Origin: Chloroflexi bacterium UBA6622
GTDB lineage: Bacteria; Chloroflexota; UBA11872
NCBI GenBank assembly: GCA_002433065.1
Contig: DJHK01000023.1
Coordinates: 50,308-109,142 of the forward strand
Reading direction: 5' to 3'
Length of the DNA: 58,835 nucleotides
Made by a program: the position numbers and the translations under genes. Of this stretch, positions 17,476 through 25,617 are shown in pieces; the stretch's first letter is position 1; every line of letters begins with the position of its first letter. The notes beneath the pieces are model-generated. The model did no database searches. It was not told where the DNA came from and saw nothing but the letters and a program-made list of their open reading frames with translations.

Positions 17476-18684
17476 TTAGCGGAGGCCCCTGGGGGCTAAC
17501 TCACCGATCGAGTTTTCAAGAACGTCGGGTGTGTCGGTCCGGACCTTTCGTGCTGTGGCTGGCAACGGGGTGTCGAACTGGTAGGAAGGGTCGGTCTCTT
17601 GTCGACGCCAGGTCGTAAGCATTTCTCGCCAGGCGCTGCGCAGCGTGCGGGGTTCTGGCATATCGTGCGCGATCACGCGTCCGAGTTTCTTAAGGTTGTA
17701 GCACGGGACCCCAGCGTACATGTGGTGCTCAAGGTGCCAGTTCATGCGCCAGTACAGAAACTCAAGCGGGAAAATGAGCGTGTTGGACCGGACGGCCTTT
17801 CGGAAATCAGGCACGTTGTCCATTAGGCCTGTGTGCTGGGGCAACCCGACAAAATAGATGGCCCAATTGGCAATGAACGGGGCAAACGAGATGAGTAGGG
17901 CCAGGATCCAGAGGCCGGTGCTAATTGACACGACGATCACGGTCCCGTGGAAGGCCAGCAGGAAGCGAGCCCACCATATGGAGTTCCGGTGTTGGTCCGG
18001 CTGGTCGGCATGGAGGGCGTTGATCCATTCGTTGGAACTGTCTTTCCCACAGGCCGTCTTGAACGTGGAGTAAATCCGTCCAATGAGACTGTTGCCCAGC
18101 GTCCGGCCTCGTTTGGTCAGAATGTTGATGGTGAACATTTGGATCAGGAAGGTTTTACCCACGGTTGGTTTAATGGGTAGCAGGACTTCCCGGTCGCCTT
18201 CAGGATGCAAGGTGTAGCGATGGTGGTAGGTATGACTGGTGTTGTAATCAAATGTTTCGAACCAACCGAGGAGGCTGAACACGTAGCAAAAGATCTTGTT
18301 TAATCGCTTGGTTCGGAAAACCGTGCCATGGCCGAGTTCATGGGGGGCCACGCCAACAAAGAAGCTGGCCATCGTGCCATGGACAAAGAGCATGAGAATG
18401 CACCCCAGCCACTGTTGTTGCGACCAGAGTAGAAACGTGATGGTTCCAGACAGTGCAACCAATCCCAGGTGTCCGCCGGCCTGAAGCCAACCTTGAAGAT
18501 CACTTCGTTTTGACAACTCACGAAGCGTCGCATGGTCAATGGGGCATCGATACCATTCCACCCGCAGGTCTTTTCGAACTTCTTTCAGCGGCTTGTGGAG
18601 GGATCCAGTCTCGCCTCGTGGGCTGGAGTCGTACCAGTTCATCCGGAAAGCTTTCCGGAGATTCGTAAGCGTCGAGTGTCTCAT
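17476..18684 (-). CDS. Membrane fatty acid desaturase
   Basis: This 402-residue integral membrane di-iron desaturase has the three histidine boxes HELGH (115-119), HTYHH (151-155) and HLEHH (317-321), with hydrophobic helices at about 72-110 and 245-290. Such enzymes use oxygen and reduced ferredoxin or cytochrome to place a double bond in acyl chains. The third box followed by MYAGVPCYNL is typical of the family. The N-terminus before the first helix is long (about 70 residues). It ends convergently with the metallopeptidase gene 62 bases away and begins 100 bases after the MFS gene on the same strand. Substrate and position of desaturation are unknown. Confidence 0.92.
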   Translation of the reverse strand: MRHSTLTNLRKAFRMNWYDSSPRGETGSLHKPLKEVRKDLRVEWYRCPIDHATLRELSKRSDLQGWLQAGGHLGLVALSGTITFLLWSQQQWLGCILMLFVHGTMASFFVGVAPHELGHGTVFRTKRLNKIFCYVFSLLGWFETFDYNTSHTYHHRYTLHPEGDREVLLPIKPTVGKTFLIQMFTINILTKRGRTLGNSLIGRIYSTFKTACGKDSSNEWINALHADQPDQHRNSIWWARFLLAFHGTVIVVSISTGLWILALLISFAPFIANWAIYFVGLPQHTGLMDNVPDFRKAVRSNTLIFPLEFLYWRMNWHLEHHMYAGVPCYNLKKLGRVIAHDMPEPRTLRSAWREMLTTWRRQETDPSYQFDTPLPATARKVRTDTPDVLENSIGELAPRGLR

Positions 18685-18786
18685 GCCAACCGGTCCGCGT
18701 TGGTGGAAATGTGGATTTAGTTCGACCGGATACTGACATATTTAAGGTTGCGTGTCAGGCCGCTTGGTACAAGGGATTGATCGTGC

Positions 18787-19926
18787 CTAGTGTTGACGGC
18801 TCGCTGGTAGGCGGCGCACCGCGGCGAGGCCGATAAGGCCAGCTGTGGCACCCGCCCAAAAAAGGGTTGCTGGCTCCGTGTCTCCGGTAGCTATTGCGAG
18901 AATGGCTGCGATTGTGACGCCGATGGAGTATGCCGTGGAGTCGATGGCCATGACCTGGCTTAGTTTGCGAGGTGGCGCGATGTCGGCTGCGATAGCCACG
19001 ATCAAGCCATGAAAGGCGCTTTGCGTGAAGGCATATCCCGCCCAGAGAATAAGTAGGGCAAGAAACCCATGGACTTGCCCGTAGATGGCGGTGGTGATGG
19101 CACCAATAGCCAGGGTTACGGCCAGCGCGCCACGACGACCAATACGATCTGACATGGCCCCGACAACTACCTGTGCGGATGCACCAGCGACTGCCGCAAT
19201 GAAGATAAGCCAGCCGACGTCGGACAGGTCTCCGCCCGCCGCGACCAGCTTCGGCCCGGCGAGGATGATAAAGGCACCATAGATGACAGTTGTACAGGCT
19301 CGGATAAGTGCGAGGATCTGCACGGCTGGATGGCGGAGCATTTGAAAGAGGTTCGAGGTTAGGTCTCGGATGGATGGTGAGGGGGATAGTGATCGCGAGG
19401 GGTTGGCCGGCAAGAACTTCGTCGCCGAAAACGCGGCCAGGGCAAGTAGGCCCGAAGCAACAATGGCGAACAGGCGAAAGCCATATGTGTTGGCAAGGGT
19501 TCCCAGGGCTACGCCGCCGATGCCTGGTGCGGCCACGACGACAAAACTCATGATGGAGGATGCGAGGCCTCGACGGTTTGGTGGGGCCACTTCCATCACA
19601 TAGGTCTGTGCGGACGCCCAGTGCATTGTGAGGGCGAGGCCGCCGAAGGGCGCCGCGATGACAAAGAGCCAGAGGTTTGGCGTGATAGCCATGATGGCGA
19701 CGAGCGTGGCGAGGCCGGTGAGTCCAAACGCGTAGGCGCGCTGGCTACCGAATCGGCTGATTGCGACGCCAACAAAAATTCCGATTGTGCTTCGAGATCC
19801 GTGCATGGCGGCCAGTAAGAGGCCTGCGCCTGCGATCCCGGCATTGAGCTCGTCTCGCACAAAGAGCGACAGGAAGTTTACGACTGGCAACCATCCGGCC
19901 AGTCCAAGGGTAAGGATGCACACCAC
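18787..19926 (-). CDS. Major facilitator superfamily transporter
   Basis: This protein of about 379 residues has roughly 12 hydrophobic helices and MFS landmarks such as SRFGSQRAYAF after helix 2 and SDRIGRRGAL in the central loop. The substrate is unknown. The start is uncertain. GTG 19926 lacks a good ribosome-binding site and lies inside the first hydrophobic stretch, while the frame stays open upstream to about 19998 (a further 24 codons) without an ATG or TTG, so a non-standard start is possible. It is divergent from the cobalamin riboswitch and btuF, from which it is separated by less than 110 bases, but nothing shows it to be under riboswitch control. Confidence 0.85.
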   Translation of the reverse strand: MVCILTLGLAGWLPVVNFLSLFVRDELNAGIAGAGLLLAAMHGSRSTIGIFVGVAISRFGSQRAYAFGLTGLATLVAIMAITPNLWLFVIAAPFGGLALTMHWASAQTYVMEVAPPNRRGLASSIMSFVVVAAPGIGGVALGTLANTYGFRLFAIVASGLLALAAFSATKFLPANPSRSLSPSPSIRDLTSNLFQMLRHPAVQILALIRACTTVIYGAFIILAGPKLVAAGGDLSDVGWLIFIAAVAGASAQVVVGAMSDRIGRRGALAVTLAIGAITTAIYGQVHGFLALLILWAGYAFTQSAFHGLIVAIAADIAPPRKLSQVMAIDSTAYSIGVTIAAILAIATGDTEPATLFWAGATAGLIGLAAVRRLPASRQH

Positions 19927-20032
19927 CGAGATAAATGGGCGGGAACGTAGTGACGTGGGGTGGTTCAGGGTGAGAATGCCCGTCGGGGATTTACTGGTAA
20001 GCTACACGGTGTAACCGTAATAGTCCTCCTGA

Positions 20033-20156
20033 CGAACACCTGAGGCGAGCCCGCGTAGTGTGGGCCACAAAGGGGAAGCCGGTCGAAATCCGGCGCTGTC
20101 GCGCAACTGTAGCCCGGGAAACCGGGGAGCCAGAATGCCTGCCTCTGGCGGTGTCG
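20033..20156 (+). promoter_or_regulatory. Cobalamin riboswitch aptamer
   Basis: The conserved core GGGGAAGCC, GTCGAAATCCGGC and GCGCAACTGTA is followed by a perfect B12 box AGCCAGAATGCCTGCC at 20128-20143. The outer helix can be drawn between CGAACACC (20033-20040) and GGTGTCG (20150-20156) with one bulged base. It lies on the plus strand 146 bases before btuF, so it is expected to reduce expression of btuF-btuC-btuD when adenosylcobalamin or a related corrinoid is abundant. This is among the surest non-coding calls in the window. Confidence 0.96.
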
Positions 20157-20212
20157 GTGGTCGCCTTCGCAAGAGAGGGACGCTGACGATGCGTGTATTG
20201 ATGTGACCTGCA

Positions 20213-20235
20213 GCCCCGGTGTTGGGGTGTTTTCT
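20213..20235 (+). terminator. Probable intrinsic terminator of the cobalamin riboswitch
   Basis: A stem GCCCC / GGGGT with the loop GGTGTT is followed at once by GTTTTCT. It lies between the aptamer and the btuF start. That position suggests transcription attenuation: corrinoid binding would favour this hairpin. The stem is only five pairs, one of them a wobble, so readthrough may be high. Confidence 0.55.
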
Positions 20236-20301
20236 ATACGTCTGGTCTGGGCCGTCATGTTGTGGCCCCGCGTGATCTCTCAAGGAGTAGTTAATTTTCC
20301 T

Positions 20302-21435
20302 ATGTTTCAATTTATTCAACAAATAACACGTCCGCTGCTTGTGTTGGCCTGGATGGTGATGATATCGGCCTGTGGCCAAGATGGCGCTGCAGTCTCTCTG
20401 TCTGATCACGGGCCAGTGCTGACTGTGACACCAGGTATTGCTCGCATGCCGACGGCAGAGGTTTCACCGGTGGCGACAAGCACTCCGAAGCCGGTATTAA
20501 CGGCGACAAGCACTCCGAAGCCGGTATTAACGCTGTCACCTTCAACAAGAGCCACTCCGGCGGTTACCTCAATGCCGAAACCCACGGGGGATGAGCCAGT
20601 ACGTGTGCTCATCGATAGTGCCGGGCGCGAGGTCACGGTCCCGGTAACCGTAGCTCGACTCGTCTCGCTTGCGCCTAGTGCTACCGAAATTCTGTACGCC
20701 ATTGGCGCGGGAGAGTGGCTTGTAGGTGTTGATGATTTTAGTAATTTTCCTGAAGCGGCTAAGGAGCTGGAGCAATTGGGCAGCTTTACCCCGGATCTCG
20801 AACGGATTGTCGCCATGGAGCCGGATCTCGTGGTGGCGGCTCAGATTATTTCGCCAGAGATCATTGAGCAGCTCTCAAGTGCCGGAGTTCCGGTTTGGAT
20901 CGCTGATAGCAGGGATGTCCGTGGCGTGGCGGCTTCGATTCGTGGTCTTGGGGTGGCGGTAGGCCGTGAATCGGCGGCGGATGCGGTCGCAACTGAGCTC
21001 GAGGCCCGTCTAGAAACGCTGACAGCTCTTATGACCGAAGTGCTCGACCGTCCGCGGGTGTTTTATGAGTTGGATGCGAGCGATCCAATGAAGCCATTTA
21101 CGGTGGGCCCAGGGAATTTTGTACAGGACTTATTATCAATGGCTGGTGGCGACAACGTGTTCGCTGATGCGTCGGCACCGTTTCCGCAGGTAAGTTTTGA
21201 GGAAGTGCTTGCGAGAGATCCCCAGGTGATTATCCTCGCAGATGCTCCGTTTGGAATCACCGCAACAGCCGTAAAAGCGCGTACGGGCTGGGAAGTGTTG
21301 TCCGCGGTTCGTGACGACAGAATACTTGAAGTGACGCCTGAGTTAGGTGACATGATTTCACGGCCCGGCCCCCGTATTGCAGATGGTCTGGAGGCGCTCG
21401 CGCGCTTCATGCATCCGGAAGCCTTTATGAAATGA
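20302..21435 (+). CDS. btuF: Cobalamin (corrinoid) substrate-binding lipoprotein BtuF
   Basis: This 377-residue periplasmic binding protein belongs to the class with two lobes joined by a long helix. An N-terminal signal ends in MISAC (lipobox), followed by a threonine/proline-rich linker and then the binding domain, which opens DSAGREVTVPV and RLVSLAPSATEILYAIGAGEWLVGV (split across the first lobe). The linker contains an exact 10-residue duplication (ATSTPKPVLT). The ATG at 20302 is preferred because it begins a good lipoprotein signal, with AAGGAG upstream at a long spacing of about 14 bases. Its partners btuC and btuD follow. The riboswitch upstream makes the substrate assignment, corrinoids, strong. 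Confidence 0.93.
   Translation: MFQFIQQITRPLLVLAWMVMISACGQDGAAVSLSDHGPVLTVTPGIARMPTAEVSPVATSTPKPVLTATSTPKPVLTLSPSTRATPAVTSMPKPTGDEPVRVLIDSAGREVTVPVTVARLVSLAPSATEILYAIGAGEWLVGVDDFSNFPEAAKELEQLGSFTPDLERIVAMEPDLVVAAQIISPEIIEQLSSAGVPVWIADSRDVRGVAASIRGLGVAVGRESAADAVATELEARLETLTALMTEVLDRPRVFYELDASDPMKPFTVGPGNFVQDLLSMAGGDNVFADASAPFPQVSFEEVLARDPQVIILADAPFGITATAVKARTGWEVLSAVRDDRILEVTPELGDMISRPGPRIADGLEALARFMHPEAFMK
20472..20531 (+). repeat. Two exact 30-bp tandem repeats in btuF
   Basis: Positions 20472-20501 and 20502-20531 are identical 30-bp units (ten codons, ATSTPKPVLT), and a degenerate third unit follows. They fall in the linker between the lipid anchor and the binding domain, where length changes are tolerated. 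Identity at the DNA level suggests a recent slippage or unequal-crossover event. Confidence 0.95.
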
Positions 21436-21454
21436 AACTCCTGGTGATGTTGGG

Positions 21455-22540
21455 ATGACGGTCTCACAAGAACGTCCGGCAAAGATGGACCGCTGGCACG
21501 GGCCTCGGGGTGCACTTGTGCTCGGGGTCCTGGTGGGGTTGTTGTCGTTAACCCTCATGGCAGGTGTTTGGATCGGAAGTGTTGGTATCCATCCGCTCGT
21601 CCTGGTTGGCGTTGCGTGGAACGCCCTGCCGTTCGCTGATGTTGATCCATGGTGGCGTCCCACCGACAGCCAAATTCTTATTGGCATCCGATTGCCCCGG
21701 GTGATTGGTGCGGCGGCGGTCGGGGTCGCGCTGTCCACCGCTGGCGTTCTATTTCAAGGCTTACTCCGAAACCCGCTAGCTGACCCATTTGTTATTGGAT
21801 CATCTGGTGGAGCGGCGCTTGGGGCGGCAGCGGGTTCCTTGCTTTTGAGTCTCAACATTGCTTTTCTCGGATTTGGGATTGTTCCCTTGCTGGGATTTGT
21901 TGGCTCGTTCGTGACGGTATGGATCGTATATATCCTGTCGAGACATCATGGTCGGACGAGTATTAGTGGACTTATCTTGGCAGGGTTCGCGCTTGGTTCG
22001 GTCGCAGGGGCGCTCAACGCTCTACTCGTGATCTTGAGCGATCAACTCCAAATTCGATTCATGCAAACGATTTCATGGATTCTTGGTGGGGTGTCGGTCA
22101 ACGGATGGGCACCCATCGCTTCTGTGGTTCCACTGGTCGTTGTTGGGGTAGTGGCAGGGTTTTTGCTGACGGTTCGACTAGATGCTTTGGCGCTTGGTGA
22201 GCGAGGGGCCACGAGGGTAGGGATTGACGTCGAACGCACCAAGCTCGCAGTCATTGCGACGGCGTCATTATTGACAGCGCTCGCTGTATCCCTGAGCGGA
22301 TTAGTCGCATTTGTCGGGTTATTGGTGCCGCATGCGGTCCGACTGATCATTGGCCCCAACAATCGACTGCTGCTGCCTGCCGCAGCATTGGCCGGGGGAT
22401 CCTTCCTAATCATGGCGGACCTCCTGGCCAGGACCTTGCTTGCCCCGATAGAGGTTCCGGTAGGGATCTTCACCGCGATTGTGGGGTCGCCAGTTTTTGT
22501 TTTGTTGTTGCGACGGGCTCGGGGTTCCTATGACTTCTAG
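21455..22540 (+). CDS. btuC: Cobalamin ABC transporter permease BtuC
   Basis: This 361-residue FecCD-family permease is predicted to have ten helices. Characteristic text includes IRLPRVIGAAAVGVALSTAG, LLRNPLADPFVIGSSGGAALG and GLVAFVGLLVPHAVRLIIGP. As a dimer it forms the channel for corrinoid import across the cytoplasmic membrane. It lies 19 bases after btuF and overlaps btuD by 11 bases. Family members also carry iron siderophores; the riboswitch makes corrinoid more likely. Confidence 0.94.
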   Translation: MTVSQERPAKMDRWHGPRGALVLGVLVGLLSLTLMAGVWIGSVGIHPLVLVGVAWNALPFADVDPWWRPTDSQILIGIRLPRVIGAAAVGVALSTAGVLFQGLLRNPLADPFVIGSSGGAALGAAAGSLLLSLNIAFLGFGIVPLLGFVGSFVTVWIVYILSRHHGRTSISGLILAGFALGSVAGALNALLVILSDQLQIRFMQTISWILGGVSVNGWAPIASVVPLVVVGVVAGFLLTVRLDALALGERGATRVGIDVERTKLAVIATASLLTALAVSLSGLVAFVGLLVPHAVRLIIGPNNRLLLPAAALAGGSFLIMADLLARTLLAPIEVPVGIFTAIVGSPVFVLLLRRARGSYDF

Positions 22541-23375
22541 CGGGGCTTCCGAGGCTATTGGCGTTCGTGGCTTGCAGTTTGCCTATGAGGATGTGCCTGT
22601 GTTGCACAGTGTGGATCTTTGTGTTTTACGTGGAGAACGGGTGGCCCTGATTGGCCCAAACGGTGCAGGGAAATCGACGCTGCTCGGCTGCGTCAATGGG
22701 TTTTTGCGAGCTGCTGCTGGCGATGTGTGCCTGTTTGGTCAGGATGTGCGGACTATGTCGGCACGTGAGATTGCTCGGGTTGTGGGAGCGGTACCACAAG
22801 AGTTTCAAATGCCGTTTGCGTATCGGGTGCGGACCGTCGTTGGTCTTGGACGGAGCATTCATCTCAATTTGCTGGGTGCACTTGATGAACATGATGAAGA
22901 GGTGATTGATCGGGCTCTAGAACGTGCGGAGGTAACCCATTTGCAGGGCCGGGAGTTTAACGCGCTTAGTGGGGGCGAGCGTCAACGTGTTGTGCTGGCC
23001 CTAGCGCTAGCCCAGGAACCTGACATTCTGCTGCTGGACGAACCCACCGCACATCTGGACTTGTCACATCAGATCGAGGTTATGGAGCTGATCGGACGTG
23101 TGGGGCATGAGCGTGGCGCTACGGTGGTGGCGTCGATGCACGATATTGATCTAGCGTCTGCGTTTTTTGATCGAGTGGTGGTGCTTGATCGTGGGCGCGT
23201 CGTGGCAGATGGTGTGACATCTGAGGTCATCACGGTTGAGCGTCTACGTGACACATTTGGGGTGGATGCGGATATCACAAAGGATCCTGCTAGTGGACGA
23301 CCCCGAGTCACTGCTCGAGTGCGTGCCGTAGGTAGCTGGAACAAAAAATCCTCTTCGGATCTTGACTCGGCCTGA
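22530..23375 (+). CDS. btuD: Cobalamin ABC transporter ATPase BtuD
   Basis: This 281-residue ABC ATPase has Walker A GPNGAGKS at 42-49, the signature LSGGERQR at 146-153, Walker B DILLLDEPTAHLD at 165-177 and an H-loop histidine in VASMHD. The ATG at 22530 gives an 11-base overlap with btuC and a normal N-terminus. It energises BtuFC. An N-terminal extension to 22479 in the same frame is open but lies entirely inside btuC and adds nothing family-like. Confidence 0.94.
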   Translation: MTSSGASEAIGVRGLQFAYEDVPVLHSVDLCVLRGERVALIGPNGAGKSTLLGCVNGFLRAAAGDVCLFGQDVRTMSAREIARVVGAVPQEFQMPFAYRVRTVVGLGRSIHLNLLGALDEHDEEVIDRALERAEVTHLQGREFNALSGGERQRVVLALALAQEPDILLLDEPTAHLDLSHQIEVMELIGRVGHERGATVVASMHDIDLASAFFDRVVVLDRGRVVADGVTSEVITVERLRDTFGVDADITKDPASGRPRVTARVRAVGSWNKKSSSDLDSA

Positions 23376-23421
23376 GTAGGCTTCCGAAGTGGATAGTTCT
23401 CTCTAACGTAAGGAGCCCGTT

Positions 23422-25617
23422 CTGCGGTTAATTGGACGTTCGGTGTTCCGATGGCGCTGGCTGGTGATCTCTCTGTGGCTCGCGGCAGGTGTGGTCGGGT
23501 TGTTTGCGGTGCCGCAGGTGGGCTCAATTCTTCGAGCGGGGGGGTTTTCGGCAGACGGCATTGAAGCCGAGCAGGCCTTAGCCCGGTACGAGGCGGCTTT
23601 TGGTGATGTAGGCGCGCCGATACAAATCGTGTTCCACCACGATACGTTACGGGCCAACGAACCGGAATTCGTGGCTCAGGCCATGGTGGCGTTAGCACCA
23701 CTATCGAATCTCCCTGAGGTGACGGCAGTGCTTCCATTCTGGGACCAGCCCGCACAGGTTTCGCCCAGTGGTAGCACCGCCTACGCCATGGTGACGGTCG
23801 ATATTGAGCCTGAGTTTGCCCACCATATTGTTCCGGCGCTTCGTGAGAATCTAGGGCCCACAGATTTGGATGTCCATGTAGCTGGAGCCGCGGTGTTTTA
23901 CGCGGACATTCAGGCCCTGAGTGAAGCTGATTTACAGCGATCGGAGGCTATCGGCTTACCGTTTGCGCTCATCACGCTGCTGCTCGTGTTTGGGTCTATC
24001 CCGGCTGCCGGAATTCCTGTGCTCGCTGGAGGCGCCAGCGTGGTGGTTGGGTTGGCAGCGATCTGGGGGGTTGGCCAGTTCACGAGTTTTTCCATCTTCG
24101 CCTTGAATGTGGTCACCCTGGTTGGCCTTGGCCTTGGTGCCGATTATTCCCTGTTTCTGGTGAGTAGATTCCGTGAAGAGTTAGCGGATGGTCGGACGAC
24201 GGCGGAAGCGGTTGAACGTACGGTTGCGACCGCGGGGCGTGCTGTTGTTTTTTCCGGCTTAGCGGTTCTCACGGGACTGTCTTCTCTCATGATCTTTGAA
24301 TTCATGATGCTGCGATCGATCGGCGTTGGTGGGGCGATTGTGGTGCTGATAGCAATGGCGGCAGCGACAACGTTTGTACCGGCGATGCTTGCCGTGCTCG
24401 GGCCAAGGGTAAATGCGTGGCGGATATGGCGGCCGCGATTAGGCCCGCGCAATGGATGGGGACGTCTTGCACATGCAGTGATGCGACGGCCGGTACCCGT
24501 CTTCCTCGGGGTAACCACATTTCTTGTTGTTCTTGGGTTGCCTTTTCTCCACGTCCGGATCAGTGCCCCTGACGCATCTGTCCTCACAACTGATGCGCCT
24601 TCCCGTCAGGCCTTTGACTTGTTGCGCACCGAGTTTGGCGAAGGTCATGTGGCGCCGTTGTTTCTCGTAAGTGTGTTTCCTGAGGGGCCGTTATCGGCGG
24701 AGGCAATCGCGGCCCAGCATCGGTTGGGCCGAGCGTTGAAGGAAGACCCCCGAGTTGCTCGCGTGCGAGGGTTGGCCAGCGTTGATGATCGAATTACGTT
24801 GCCACAGTATCAACTCTTGTATCGAGATGCCCCTGCTATTGGAGATCCGTATGTTCGTGCTATTGCAGGGACGCTCGCCCGGGGGAATACGAGTGTCATG
24901 ATTGTGGAACCGAGCGTTGCGTCGATTTCTCCAGAGGTCGGTGAACTTGTCGCGGCTATTCGCGAGTACCGTGATGCCGAGGGCCTTGATCTGCTTGTTG
25001 GTGGTGGCGGTGCCGGTCTTACCGATTTTGTTGATCGCTTGTATACCGACTTTCCAAAAGCTGTGGCCATCATTCTCAGCGTTACGTTTGTAGTGCTGGC
25101 CATCCTGTTCCGATCGATTGTGCTTCCTTTGAAGGCCGTCCTGCTGAATGTACTGAGTCTCCTGGCGAGTTTTGGCGCGCTAGTGCTGGTGTTTCAAGAT
25201 GGTTGGCTTTCCAATGTTCTCCGGTTTGAGCCGCTCGGGTTCATCGAAGCCACGCTGCCGATCATCTTGTTTGCGCTCCTATTTGGATTGAGCATGGATT
25301 ACGAGGTGTTTCTGCTATCCCGGGTTAAAGAGGCATACGACGAAGGTCATTCGAATACCGATAGTGTGGCCATTGGTCTTGAACGGAGCGGTAGTGTCAT
25401 TACCAGCGCAGCCCTCGTGGTGATTGTGGTCTGTCTCGCATTTGTTACAGCCGATATTGTGTTAATCAAGGCGGTTGGCCTGGGCGCCGCGATCGCGGTG
25501 TTTGTTGATGCGGCGATTGTGCGGTCCTTGTTGGTGCCGGCGACGATGCGTCTTCTTGGTCGGTGGAATTGGTGGGCACCCCGATGGATGTCTGGAACGC
25601 ATAGGGGGTTGCGGTGA
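23422..25617 (+). CDS. MMPL/RND-family membrane transporter with a probable CTG start
   Basis: This protein of about 731 residues has the MMPL layout: two blocks of six helices, each preceded by an external loop domain. Family motifs are GLGADYSLFLVSRFREE in the first block and GLSMDYEVFLLSRVKEA in the second. Relatives export lipids or hydrophobic compounds. A CTG at 23422 follows AAGGAG by six bases, and its product begins RLIGRSVFRWRWLVISLWL, the usual basic lead of MMPL proteins. The first conventional start is GTG 23443, which has no good ribosome-binding site. The gene is 46 bases after btuD, and its TGA overlaps the ATG of the lipocalin-type lipoprotein, so the two probably work together. 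Confidence 0.88.
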   Translation: MRLIGRSVFRWRWLVISLWLAAGVVGLFAVPQVGSILRAGGFSADGIEAEQALARYEAAFGDVGAPIQIVFHHDTLRANEPEFVAQAMVALAPLSNLPEVTAVLPFWDQPAQVSPSGSTAYAMVTVDIEPEFAHHIVPALRENLGPTDLDVHVAGAAVFYADIQALSEADLQRSEAIGLPFALITLLLVFGSIPAAGIPVLAGGASVVVGLAAIWGVGQFTSFSIFALNVVTLVGLGLGADYSLFLVSRFREELADGRTTAEAVERTVATAGRAVVFSGLAVLTGLSSLMIFEFMMLRSIGVGGAIVVLIAMAAATTFVPAMLAVLGPRVNAWRIWRPRLGPRNGWGRLAHAVMRRPVPVFLGVTTFLVVLGLPFLHVRISAPDASVLTTDAPSRQAFDLLRTEFGEGHVAPLFLVSVFPEGPLSAEAIAAQHRLGRALKEDPRVARVRGLASVDDRITLPQYQLLYRDAPAIGDPYVRAIAGTLARGNTSVMIVEPSVASISPEVGELVAAIREYRDAEGLDLLVGGGGAGLTDFVDRLYTDFPKAVAIILSVTFVVLAILFRSIVLPLKAVLLNVLSLLASFGALVLVFQDGWLSNVLRFEPLGFIEATLPIILFALLFGLSMDYEVFLLSRVKEAYDEGHSNTDSVAIGLERSGSVITSAALVVIVVCLAFVTADIVLIKAVGLGAAIAVFVDAAIVRSLLVPATMRLLGRWNWWAPRWMSGTHRGLR

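Noticed and set aside
17482..17498. GCCCC-TG-GGGGC inverted repeat near the end of the desaturase gene
   Set aside because: It falls inside coding sequence with a two-base loop and no T-run, so a terminator role is not supported.
23069..23755. Minus-strand frame of 228 codons opposite btuD and the MMPL gene
   Set aside because: Spans the ends of two real genes on the other strand and is proline/arginine rich with no domain.
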